This document shows, one piece after another, positions 1 through 7,548 of a stretch of DNA of 64,000 nucleotides (within the stretch, counting starts at the first letter, position 1; each line of letters opens with the position of its first letter). Both the position numbers and the translations under genes were made by a program. Location: NCBI GenBank assembly GCA_016714495.1, contig JADKDU010000006.1:169549-233548 (forward strand). The letters run 5' to 3'. The stretch comes from Hyphomonadaceae bacterium (lineage in GTDB: Bacteria > Pseudomonadota > Alphaproteobacteria > Caulobacterales > Hyphomonadaceae). The notes under the pieces were generated by a model. The model ran no database searches. It was not told the origin of the DNA and saw nothing but the letters and a program-made list of their open reading frames with translations.

Positions 1-1
1 C

Positions 2-463
2 CTTTATCGCACTGTCGTCGGATTTGACCGATTGGCCAGCATGATGGACACCGCCGCCCGGCTTGATGGCGCGCAAGGCTATCCTCCCTACAATATCGAA
101 CAGTCCCTTGAGGACGAGAACGCGTATGCGATCGAGCTCGCAGTCGCGGGCTTCGCCGAAGGCGACCTCGATCTTGAAGTAAAGGAAGGCCAGCTGATCG
201 TCGTCGGCAAGAAAGACGGCGCTGAAGCGAACCGCAAATTCCTCCATCGCGGCATTGCGGAGCGCGGCTTCATCCGTCGCTTCCAGCTTGCCGATCACGT
301 CGTGGTGAGTGGCGCTGCGCTGAAGAACGGTCTGCTGCGCATCGAGCTGAAGCGTGAGCTGCCGGAAGCGATGAAGCCGCGCAAGATCGCGATCGGTGAC
401 GCAACGTCTCCCCAGGTGATCGAAGGCGGCGCGACGAAAATCCGCTCGGCTTCGGCTGCCTAA
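2..463 (+). CDS. Hsp20/alpha-crystallin small heat shock protein, 5'-truncated by window edge
   Basis: ATP-independent holdase chaperone of the IbpA type that binds unfolding proteins in the cytoplasm. The frame stays open to the left edge and reads LYRTVVGFDRLASMMD, the usual IbpA N-terminal region (F-x-x-L motif), so the true start lies before base 1. In-frame TTG (32) and ATG (41) codons are internal. The alpha-crystallin domain runs from about YNIEQ to LRIELKRELPE and ends with the typical G-L-L-x-I-x-L strand. The C-terminal MKPRKIAI segment matches the family's I-x-I-like oligomerisation tail. A strong hairpin terminator follows. Family assignment is firm; which paralogue it is cannot be told. 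Confidence 0.93.
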   Translation, partial: LYRTVVGFDRLASMMDTAARLDGAQGYPPYNIEQSLEDENAYAIELAVAGFAEGDLDLEVKEGQLIVVGKKDGAEANRKFLHRGIAERGFIRRFQLADHVVVSGAALKNGLLRIELKRELPEAMKPRKIAIGDATSPQVIEGGATKIRSASAA

Positions 464-588
464 GGGAGACCTCTTGAAAACCGGATTGATCATTCCGATC
501 TGATAATCTGGTTGAAAGACCCCGGCGGTGAGCCGGCCAGCCCCTCCCTCCCCCCGGTTGGGCCAGCCTTGGATCCCGCTAAAGAGAA

Positions 589-627
589 GCGGCGCACTCT
601 CCCCCGGAGTGCGCCGCTTTTTTCTTT
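589..627 (+). terminator. Rho-independent terminator of the hsp20 gene
   Basis: An 11-bp perfect stem (589-599 pairs with 607-617, GCGGCGCACTC/GAGTGCGCCGC) with a 7-nt C-rich loop is followed directly by a T-rich run on the + strand (618-627). It sits between the stop of the small heat shock gene and the convergent rhomboid gene, so it could also stop leftward transcription, although the T run on that side is weaker. Confidence 0.88.
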
Positions 628-630
628 TGA

Positions 631-1266
631 TCAGATCGAAGTCGGCAGCATCTGCAGGAACTGGTCGAAGGCGCTGCGAGGCGCATCGGGCCAGAACAGG
701 CAGACGATGGCGATGCCCGCGAGCGCGCCGCCGAGGTGCGCGCCATGGCCGATGCCGTCGCGAATATTGCTGCGCGAGGCCCAGGCGGACCACACGATGT
801 AGCAGATGGCGAACACGATCAGCGGCATGGGCAGCAGGAAGAACGCCATGATCTGGACGAAGGGCGCGAACACAGCCGTGGCCGTGGTGACCCCGGAGAT
901 CGCACCGGAGGCGCCGAGCGCGCGATAGCTCATGTCGCGGAAATGCTCCATCCACGTCCACAGCGAACCGGCGAGCAGCGAACCGAAATAGATGATCAGG
1001 AAGCCGGACGTTGTGGTGAAGTATTCGAGATAGGGGCCCATGAAATAGAGGGCCAGCATGTTCATGAAGAGGTGGAGCGGGTCGCCGTGGATGAAGCCCG
1101 AGGTGACCATGCGATACCACTGCTTTGCGCGCCGCATGCGGCCGACATCGAACATCAGCTGGTCGATGAACTTGTCGTTGTTGAACGCGGTGATCGAGAT
1201 GGCGATGTTCGCAACCAGCAGCGCCAGCGTGGCTGGCGAGCGGAGAAGAAGCTCGATCTCGTTCAT
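631..1266 (-). CDS. Rhomboid family intramembrane serine protease
   Basis: A polytopic inner-membrane protease that cleaves substrates within the bilayer. The 211-residue protein has about six hydrophobic segments. The catalytic Ser lies in the G-A-S-G-A-I-S-G motif (about S120) and the catalytic His in GHGAHLGG (about H177). HGDPLHLFMNM (residues 60-70) is the conserved HxxxxHxxxN segment at the oxyanion side. The ATG at 1266 has a GGAGCG ribosome site. The gene points left and converges on the small heat shock gene. The natural substrate cannot be inferred. No obvious operon partner, as the gene upstream on this strand is the GST at 1288-2592, 21 bp away and possibly cotranscribed. Confidence 0.92.
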   Translation of the reverse strand: MNEIELLLRSPATLALLVANIAISITAFNNDKFIDQLMFDVGRMRRAKQWYRMVTSGFIHGDPLHLFMNMLALYFMGPYLEYFTTTSGFLIIYFGSLLAGSLWTWMEHFRDMSYRALGASGAISGVTTATAVFAPFVQIMAFFLLPMPLIVFAICYIVWSAWASRSNIRDGIGHGAHLGGALAGIAIVCLFWPDAPRSAFDQFLQMLPTSI

Positions 1267-1287
1267 GGCGCGCGCTCCGGACGGGCG

Positions 1288-2592
1288 TCAGTCTCTGGCG
1301 TCGGCGTCCGGGGATTCGTCATCGGAAGCGGCGGGGGCGGCTTCTTCGCTGGCGTCGTCAGCAGCATCCTCGCTGTCCTGATCGGAGCCGGCTTCGGCGG
1401 AGACTCCCTCGCCTTCGGCGCGGCTGCGGCCGCCACGGCGCCGACGGCGACGCTTGCGCTTGCGGCCGGCTTCGTCAGCGCTCTCGCCATCGCGCGGCTG
1501 TTCGCTGCCGGTTTCGGAGGCTTCCGCGGCTTCGGACGCTTCGGCCTCCGGTGACTCGGTGTGTTGCAGGCGTGCGTCTGGTCGTTGATCCTGGCGCGGC
1601 GGACGCTGCAGGAACACGGTAGCGCCAGCGTCGTCGGTGAAAGCCTTTAGAGTTTCGATCGCCTGACCGGTCACAAATTTGCGGCGCAGTTCGCGGAAGG
1701 AACGCGCGGCGGAGCGCAAGGGGCAAAGCGTCAGCGTTTCCTTGCCGAACGTGACCTGAAACGTCTCATTGCCGGCGAGCGAATTCTCGAGATTCTCGGC
1801 TGCCCAGGGCAGAAAGAATGCGGCAAGGTCATCCGCGAAAATCGGCGCGAGGGTTTCCTTGAGATCCTCGAGCGCTGCGAACGGGCCGGAGGCGGTCGGC
1901 GCGGACATGAACTCACACCATTTCGCGACGAACGCGCCGTCCTTCTCGATAATCTTGGCGGGCGTGGGGTCCTTCATCATCTGGATCAGCTGGCCCGCGA
2001 TGGCGAAATCGGCGATCGAGGGACGGTCGCCAAAGATGAAGAGATGCTTCTTCAGGTGATCATCGAGCAGCTTGATGAACTTCTTGAACGACTTCTCGGC
2101 CACGGGGCCGAGCTCTCCGTCGAGCTGCATGGTCTTGAGCTGGCCAGCCATCGTCTCGATGGCGAGGTCTTCGGTCGCCTTGCGGTCGCCGGGGGCGCCG
2201 GAGGGATAGTATTCCTCGATCGAGCGCTGAGCGGCGAGGCGTTGGTCCTTCTTGCGGGTCCAGCGATAGTGGAAGGCGGCCTTGGCGAGCCAGACGTCGG
2301 CATACTCTTCCAACACGCAGGCGAGGAAGGCGGTGGCCGGATCGGCGGGCGTGGCGGAGGGTTCGGGGCTGTCGGCCTCAAGCGCTTCCATCATCGGCGT
2401 AGTGTCGTGCACGGCAAAGCCGGACGACGTCACCAGCACGGGCAGCGTGCCGAAGCGCGAGAGGCGCTTCAGCTCATCCTCGGTTTCCGCAGTACGCGGC
2501 ACCCAATCGAAGGCGAACGCCTTGTACTTGAGGTAGGACCGCATCTTGGTGGAATAGGCCGAGGTCTCGGCGCCGAACAGGCGATAGGACAT
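1288..2592 (-). CDS. Glutathione S-transferase family protein with disordered Arg-rich/acidic C-terminal tail
   Basis: Residues 1-75 form a thioredoxin-like GST N-domain (MSYRLFGAETSAYSTK...; LPVLV in the cis-Pro position) and residues 90-250 an all-alpha GST C-domain (FGDRPSIADFAIAG). The protein then runs to 434 residues, about twice a usual GST. The last 100 residues are low complexity: Glu/Ser/Ala-rich stretches around a basic block near residues 375-390 (RKRKRRRRRRGGRSR) and a final Asp/Glu-rich run. Such tails are typical of RNase E and other RNA-binding proteins and are not part of known GSTs. The tail is in the same frame with no stop, so it seems genuine. Substrate unknown. Divergent from the gene at 2949. 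Confidence 0.82.
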   Translation of the reverse strand: MSYRLFGAETSAYSTKMRSYLKYKAFAFDWVPRTAETEDELKRLSRFGTLPVLVTSSGFAVHDTTPMMEALEADSPEPSATPADPATAFLACVLEEYADVWLAKAAFHYRWTRKKDQRLAAQRSIEEYYPSGAPGDRKATEDLAIETMAGQLKTMQLDGELGPVAEKSFKKFIKLLDDHLKKHLFIFGDRPSIADFAIAGQLIQMMKDPTPAKIIEKDGAFVAKWCEFMSAPTASGPFAALEDLKETLAPIFADDLAAFFLPWAAENLENSLAGNETFQVTFGKETLTLCPLRSAARSFRELRRKFVTGQAIETLKAFTDDAGATVFLQRPPRQDQRPDARLQHTESPEAEASEAAEASETGSEQPRDGESADEAGRKRKRRRRRRGGRSRAEGEGVSAEAGSDQDSEDAADDASEEAAPAASDDESPDADARD

Positions 2593-2948
2593 TCAAGTCT
2601 CCGGAAAGCGCGCGGAAACTACGCGGGATGACCTTTTGCTTCAACCGCTGATTGCGGGCGGGAAGCCCTGATTTCAGCGATAAATCGAGGCTTTTTCGAA
2701 CCAGACGCGGCAGCGCAGGCCGAGCCCAGGCGGATGGGCCATGACAGACCGCCCGTGCGATCGGCCAATGAACCATGCGAAAGCAACAAATCATGCGGCG
2801 CTGATGGACCTTTTCGGCACGCACGGCGGGGCAAAACTTCCTTGGTTAGCGCGGCGTATATCGCGCCGATTCGCATGGCCGATTTAATCGTTTTCCCACC
2901 CCCTATTGGCACGCTCCGCGACGGAGAAGGGGTCGGCAGGAGACTGCC
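2593..2948. other. Divergent intergenic region
   Basis: About 355 bp between the leftward GST gene and the rightward gene at 2949. No open frame here resembles a protein. It presumably holds both promoters. A Shine-Dalgarno sequence (AGGAG, about 2938-2942) for the 2949 gene is the only element clearly seen. Confidence 0.5.
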
Positions 2949-4157
2949 ATGACGAACAGGGACAAAGAGAGCGAAAGCTCTGGCGGGCTCAATCTCGCCG
3001 AGCGAATTCGCCGTCTTGCGAACGGGCGGAACACGATCGACGTCGCGCAATTCCAGTTCATCGAACTGGACGATATCCGCGCGCGTTATGGCGCACGCTG
3101 GGAAGAGAAACGCGATCGCGTCGCGCAGATCGCGCGCCAGTTCATCACACGACGTATTGCAGCCGAGGATGTGCTGATCGCGGGCGCGGATGGATTTCTG
3201 CTGGTGTTCGGAGCCGTCACGGGGCCTCTCGCCGATGCAGCGGGCGTATACCTCTCGAAGGAACTCAACGCGTTCTTTCTAGGCTCGCCCGATCTCGACG
3301 ACATGCAGATCGAGGCGAAGCATCAGTCAATGAGCGTCGACGATATCGCCACCGCATTCAGCGCCATGCTTGCCGGCTCGAAGGAAGAGCCGCCGCCTGC
3401 GGCCGCGCGCACGCCGGCCGAAACGCCGATGGGCTTCACGCCCGTGTGGGATGTGCAGCACGAGGCGCTTTCGACCTTCTTCATCACCCCTCTTGATCCA
3501 GCGACCGGTGGGCCGCTGGACTGGAACCTCGCCAGTCATCGTCATGCCGACATGGACGAGCTGAAGCTCAAGGCGTCTGAAGAGGCGATGAAAAAACTCT
3601 TCGACACGGGCAAACGGGCGCTGATGGGTGTGGCGGTGCACGTCTCCAGCCTGAACAGCCAGCAGAGTTTGTCGCGCCTCATAGCCGTGATCTCAAAATT
3701 CGATCCAGCTCTCGCGCGCTACCGCGTGCTTCGCATAAGCTGTGTCGAACCAGGCTATCCGCGCATCTATCTCGAAGACATCCTGCGCGTGCTCAAACCG
3801 CGCATTCCCCATATTGCGATCGGACTCAACTGGAACGAACCGGACGTCGCATCCGTCCTGAGGCTTCATCCAGCGGCGATCGGGTTCTCGCTGCCCCTAG
3901 GTCTCCTGGGTCCGCATGGATCGAAGTCGGAGGCTTTCAAGCGCATTCACGCGGCCATCGATCTGGCGCGCCATCAGGGCGTCTCGGTCGGCGTCGAGGG
4001 CGACCTGCAGCCTGAACATGCACACCGCTTCGCGCGGGATGGGGCGAATCACATCTGCTCGCCGCGCATCTGGCCTACGCGCCCTTCCCTGCCTCCGGCA
4101 GAGGTCTGGCCCACATCGCGCCTTGGCGTCGAGGCGAGAACCGAAACGGCGGCGTGA
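2949..4157 (+). CDS. Hypothetical protein, possible degenerate GGDEF/EAL-like architecture
   Basis: A 402-residue soluble protein without signal peptide or membrane segments. Residues 35-90 (VAQFQFIELDDIRAR... EDVLIAGADGFLLVF) recall the first half of a nucleotide-cyclase-like fold. The C-terminal part resembles the end of EAL domains: AFKRIHAAIDLARHQGVSVGVEGDLQPEHAHRFARDGANHICSP parallels the family pattern of Ala-Ile-x-x-Leu-Ala, Val-x-x-Glu-Gly-x-x-x-x-x-x and x-x-G-x-x-x-x-x-x. The EAL signature itself and the metal ligands are not present, so a catalytic phosphodiesterase is unlikely. The start has an AGGAG ribosome site 6 bp upstream. The function is not established; the fold comparison is my inference and needs a profile search. 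Confidence 0.6.
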   Translation: MTNRDKESESSGGLNLAERIRRLANGRNTIDVAQFQFIELDDIRARYGARWEEKRDRVAQIARQFITRRIAAEDVLIAGADGFLLVFGAVTGPLADAAGVYLSKELNAFFLGSPDLDDMQIEAKHQSMSVDDIATAFSAMLAGSKEEPPPAAARTPAETPMGFTPVWDVQHEALSTFFITPLDPATGGPLDWNLASHRHADMDELKLKASEEAMKKLFDTGKRALMGVAVHVSSLNSQQSLSRLIAVISKFDPALARYRVLRISCVEPGYPRIYLEDILRVLKPRIPHIAIGLNWNEPDVASVLRLHPAAIGFSLPLGLLGPHGSKSEAFKRIHAAIDLARHQGVSVGVEGDLQPEHAHRFARDGANHICSPRIWPTRPSLPPAEVWPTSRLGVEARTETAA

Positions 4158-4267
4158 GCCGAGGCGCGAGACAGCTGCGCTGCTTCCGCCACGTTGCGGC
4201 GCGCCTGGATGCTGATAGATTTCAGCCTCGCGCAAAGTGGCGAAAGGCGCGCACCGGAGGCGTCGGC

Positions 4268-4600
4268 ATGAAGACTGCAATCACGCTCGCGACGATCATT
4301 CTGTCGTGCGCTGCACCCGCCGCTGCTCAGCAGCGAACGACCCTGCAGGAGGTCACAGCCAAGGGCATCGTGATCAATGCCGGCGGCATGCAGATCGATG
4401 TGACCTACAAGCCCGATGGCAGCTTTACCGCCGCGGGGGGCGAGGTCGCCGGCAACTGGCGCATTGACGGCGAGAAGCTCTGCACGACGTCGAACTTCCA
4501 GCCGAAGGAAGAATGCACGCCCTATCCGGCCGGAAAGAAATCCGGCGACTCATTCGAGCTTACCGGCTTGCGGGGCACGACGAAGATCACGATCAAATAG
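4268..4600 (+). CDS. Secreted hypothetical protein
   Basis: A 110-residue protein with a clean Sec signal peptide (MKTAITLATIILSCAAPAAA, cleavage before QQR). The mature part is small and beta-rich (ITYKPDGSFTAAGGEVAGNWRIDGEKLCTT), a pattern seen in small periplasmic proteins with a META- or lipocalin-like strand order. It has two Cys that could form a disulphide (LCTTSN..KEECTPY). The ATG at 4268 is chosen because of the GGAGGCG ribosome site just upstream and because a signal peptide follows at once; the frame is open further upstream but reads as non-protein there. I do not recognise the family. Confidence 0.68.
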   Translation: MKTAITLATIILSCAAPAAAQQRTTLQEVTAKGIVINAGGMQIDVTYKPDGSFTAAGGEVAGNWRIDGEKLCTTSNFQPKEECTPYPAGKKSGDSFELTGLRGTTKITIK

Positions 4601-5242
4601 ACCCAGGCGCATAGGGCGCGAAAGCGCCTTGCACCTTCGTGCTGCGGGGTGTTTTTTGTTTGGGTGGTTGGAAGTTTACCCCTCCCCCCGGGCGCTACGC
4701 GCCGTTCAAAGAACGCGCCCGCAGAAATGGCGACCCCGGCCACTGCTTTCACAGGGCCGGGGCGACACCATGGTTGTCCGCCAGTTCGTCCTTCGAGCCT
4801 TGGCCCTGATCAGGGGCCGCCCGTTCGACGCCATCCGGCGAAGCGGAGCCTGGAGCGTCTTGGTTCGGCGTCCGCACAACTCTGGGACTCACATCCCACT
4901 TCCATGCGTCCGCGCGGCTGAGACCACGCTCGTGTCCGTTTTTATCCCCTCTCGAGGACTCTAGCGGTCTTGGATTCCGCCAGAGCGTGATGCCGTCCCT
5001 TGCAGGGCGCGCCATCGCTTCCGGTGCTCGTTGCTCCCCGTGTTCAGCGCCCGTCCAATCGGGCTTACCAGTGGGGACATTCAGTTGCTCGACCCGCGAC
5101 GGTCTCCTCTCTGAACACAAACAGGCTCTCACAACTCGCGGCGATGGAGAATGGCCGCGGCCTGTGGAAACTGTTGATCGCTCTGTTGATAAACAGCGCC
5201 GCGTGGGGCAACGAAACTGCGCAGGCTTTCCGGAGAGACCAG
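4601..5242. other. Long non-coding region with several inverted repeats
   Basis: 640 bp without a convincing gene. A leftward 171-residue frame spans much of it (4749-5264), but it is Arg/Pro/Gly-rich, lacks a ribosome site and runs into the acyl-CoA dehydrogenase start. The stretch has several stem-loops: CCCCGGCC/GGCCGGGG (4734-4741 with 4755-4762), a GGCGC/GCGCC hairpin near 4691, and CGTTC/GAACG near 4703. Near 5160-5200 there is AT-richer sequence with TGTGGAAA and repeated CTGTTGAT. A terminator for the preceding gene may lie near 4615-4660 (GC-rich hairpins followed by a T6 run). It may encode a structured RNA or be a dispersed element. Confidence 0.4.
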
Positions 5243-6403
5243 ATGGCGCTCGATCCAGAGACACGGCAGCAGCTCATCGAGACTGTCAGGCGTTTTGTCA
5301 ACGAGGTTTGCCGGCCAAACGAGCAGCTTGTCTCGGAGACAAACGCGATTCCGGAAAAGATTGTGCAGGAGATGCGCGATCTTGGGCTGTTCGGGATTTC
5401 GATCTCGCAAGACTATGGCGGGCTCGGCCTCAACATGGAGGAAGAGGCGCTGGTGATCCTCGAGATGGGGCGCACTTCGCCTGCCTTTAGGTCAACCTTC
5501 GGCACCAATGTCGGCATCGGCAGCCAGGGCATCGTGATGTTCGGCAATGACGACCAGAAGAATGAGTGGCTGCCGAAGCTCGCGACAGGAGAAGCGATCG
5601 CGAGCTTCGCGCTGACGGAGCCGGATTCAGGATCGGACGCCGGGTCGGTGAAGACGAAGGCGGTGAAGGAAGGCAATCACTACGTGCTCGACGGCTCGAA
5701 ACGGTTCATCACCAACGCCGACAAGGCCGACATCTTCACGGTAATGGCGCGCACCGATCCCAATACGCCGGGTGCCAAGGGGCTTTCCGCTTTCATTGTC
5801 GAGCGTGCAACGCCGGGCGTTTCGGTCGGCAAGCCCGAGAAAAAGATGGGCCAGCAGGGCGCGAATGTGTGCGATGTGGCGTTCGACAATGCGCGCGTGC
5901 CGATCACCAATCGCCTTGGCGAGGAAGGCGAAGGCATGAAGGTGGCGATGTCGGTGCTGGACCGCGGGCGGTTGCATATCTCGTCGCTGAGCGTCGGGAT
6001 TGCGGAACGACTGGTCGAAGAAATGACGCGCTATGCTTCCGAGCGGAAGCAGTTCGGCAAGCCGATCATCGAGCATCAGCTGGTGATGGCCATGGTTGCC
6101 GACAGCTATGCCGAGGCGGCCGCCGGGCGCGCCATGGCGATGGATGCGGTAAGGAAGTACGACGCGAATGACAAGGTCACGCTGCTCGCGGCGGCGACCA
6201 AGATGTGGTGCACCGAGATGGTCGGACGCGTGGCGGATCGGGCCGTGCAGGTGTTCGGCGGATCAGGCTATATCGCGGACTATGCGGTCGAGCGCTTCTA
6301 TCGCGACGTGCGTATCCTGCGGCTCTATGAGGGCACGACGCAGATCCAGCAGATGGTGATCGGCCGCGAGCTGCAGCGGATGGCCAAAGTAGGCGAGATC
6401 TAG
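5243..6403 (+). CDS. Acyl-CoA dehydrogenase
   Basis: An FAD-dependent flavoenzyme that introduces the 2,3-double bond in acyl-CoA thioesters (beta-oxidation or branched-chain amino acid breakdown) and passes electrons to ETF. It has 386 residues, the usual family length. N-terminal alpha domain to about residue 115; the middle beta domain has FALTEPDSGSDAGSVKTKA (FAD/substrate site); C-terminal helical domain with QVFGGSGYIADYAVERFYRDVRI and the terminal LYEGTTQIQQMVIGREL. The Glu of YEGTTQIQ is the usual catalytic base position of the short/branched-chain group. The start at 5243 has GGAGAG upstream; earlier in-frame starts would add unrelated sequence. The stop overlaps the end of the convergent gene by 4 bp. 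Confidence 0.95.
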   Translation: MALDPETRQQLIETVRRFVNEVCRPNEQLVSETNAIPEKIVQEMRDLGLFGISISQDYGGLGLNMEEEALVILEMGRTSPAFRSTFGTNVGIGSQGIVMFGNDDQKNEWLPKLATGEAIASFALTEPDSGSDAGSVKTKAVKEGNHYVLDGSKRFITNADKADIFTVMARTDPNTPGAKGLSAFIVERATPGVSVGKPEKKMGQQGANVCDVAFDNARVPITNRLGEEGEGMKVAMSVLDRGRLHISSLSVGIAERLVEEMTRYASERKQFGKPIIEHQLVMAMVADSYAEAAAGRAMAMDAVRKYDANDKVTLLAAATKMWCTEMVGRVADRAVQVFGGSGYIADYAVERFYRDVRILRLYEGTTQIQQMVIGRELQRMAKVGEI

Positions 6404-6831
6404 CGATCTTCATCAAGGGCTGCGATCAGGGCGGCGCGCAGTTCGGCTGTGTCGCTAAGGCCGATCATCATCGCCTGCCCGTTGATCATCACCCGCTCGG
6501 ACGGCGCGCCGACAGAAGCGAGGCTGGCCGAGCGGTCGAAATCGGCCAGCGCCTGTTCGCGGAGTTTCACGCGATCTGTTTTGTCTTCCGCCACATCGGC
6601 CAGCGTCGATCGAGCCAGCGCCGCGACTTTCAGTACATAGGGATTGGCCTCGCAGGCGGCCGTGTGTTCGTCGATGGCGGCGGATGTTTGGTCGATGTCG
6701 ACCTCCTCGCCGTGCCGGCCAACCGAAGCCATCAGGTTGACGGTCGCCTGCAGGGACCCGTCAGGACAGGCGATGGCGCAGGGCACCACGAGGACCATGC
6801 TTGCGGCCGATGCGAGTGTGCTGAATTTCAT
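6400..6831 (-). CDS. Exported hypothetical protein, paralogue of the neighbour at 6940-7380
   Basis: A 143-residue protein (if started at MKFSTLA) with a signal peptide (MKFSTLASAASMVLVVPCAIA) and a helical mature part. The segment YVLKVAALARSTLADVAEDKTDRVKLREQALADFDRSASLAS matches the neighbouring protein almost position by position, as does the earlier NLMASVGRHGEE. Both look like one TPR-like helical hairpin unit followed by a short I-N-G-x-x-x-x strand (VMINGQAMMIGLSD). The Cys near the end of the signal (PCAIAC) could be a lipobox, but it is less clear than in the neighbour. Function unknown. Convergent with the acyl-CoA dehydrogenase gene. Confidence 0.72.
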   Translation of the reverse strand: MKFSTLASAASMVLVVPCAIACPDGSLQATVNLMASVGRHGEEVDIDQTSAAIDEHTAACEANPYVLKVAALARSTLADVAEDKTDRVKLREQALADFDRSASLASVGAPSERVMINGQAMMIGLSDTAELRAALIAALDEDR

Positions 6832-6939
6832 GTGCATGGTCCCACTGGCTCAACCCACGCCAAGTCTGCGCTGCGCAATGCGGCGCAAAGGGGGCGAGAG
6901 CGAGCATGGCGCACTGGGATTAGATTCCGGCGCGCTTGG

Positions 6940-7380
6940 CTATCTGTCCGTCTGCACCTGATGGAACAGGTCGGCGCGAAGAGCAGTGAGGTCGCTGAAA
7001 TCGACCCCGACCTCCTCGCCATTGATGAGGATGGTGCGCGGGGGATCAGTAGGCTTCGACAACGCGATGGCCTTGTCGAATTCGGCAAGCGCGGCGTGGC
7101 GCAGATTGACCCGCTGGGCGCGGTCTTGCGCATAGTCCGACAATGTGCGGCGGGCCTGCGCCGCAAGCTTCAGCACGTAAGCATCGTTCGGCGCCCCGGC
7201 GACCTGTTCGTCGAGCTGGGCAGACAGGTCCGCAATATCGTTCGCGCTCATGCCTTCGCCATGCTGGGTGATGGAGACCATGAGGCTGGCGGTTTGTTGC
7301 AGAGCCGGGTCGCTTGCCGGACCAGCGGCGCACGCCGCAAATCCGAGACTGACGGCAAATGCAAGCGATGCGAGTCTCAT
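6940..7380 (-). CDS. Putative lipoprotein, paralogue of the neighbour at 6400-6831
   Basis: A 146-residue protein with a lipoprotein signal (MRLASLAFAVSLGFAACAAG, lipobox F-A-A-C). The mature part shares the layout of the downstream paralogue: LMVSITQHGEG, then YVLKLAAQARRTLSDYAQDRAQRVNLRHAALAEFDKAIALS, then ILINGEEVGVDFSDLTALRADLF. The two genes are in the same orientation about 110 bp apart, so they arose by tandem duplication and then diverged. The start is placed at the Met before the signal peptide; an in-frame ATG at 7431 would add 17 non-signal residues. Function unknown. Confidence 0.75.
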   Translation of the reverse strand: MRLASLAFAVSLGFAACAAGPASDPALQQTASLMVSITQHGEGMSANDIADLSAQLDEQVAGAPNDAYVLKLAAQARRTLSDYAQDRAQRVNLRHAALAEFDKAIALSKPTDPPRTILINGEEVGVDFSDLTALRADLFHQVQTDR

Positions 7381-7548
7381 TGAATGATCTCTTGCCTCAT
7401 GACTTGAGTAAATCCCGGCAATGGGGCGCAAAAGCGGCGTTGGCTAAGTGATGCCCGCCGCCCGGAAGAGATTGTGAGTCCGGATCGGCTTCAGCGTGAC
7501 AGGCAGGCCGATGCCCGCTTAGATCGTTCCGCGACAGCAGGGGGTTTC

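Noticed and set aside
5160..5200. Replication-origin-like sequence (TGTGGAAA and repeated CTGTTGAT)
   Set aside because: No cluster of DnaA boxes and no dnaA, dnaN or parAB nearby.
4749..5264. Uninterrupted leftward 171-residue frame
   Set aside because: Arg/Pro/Gly-rich composition, no ribosome site, overlaps the acyl-CoA dehydrogenase start. Typical of GC-rich shadow frames; kept only as part of the non-coding region.
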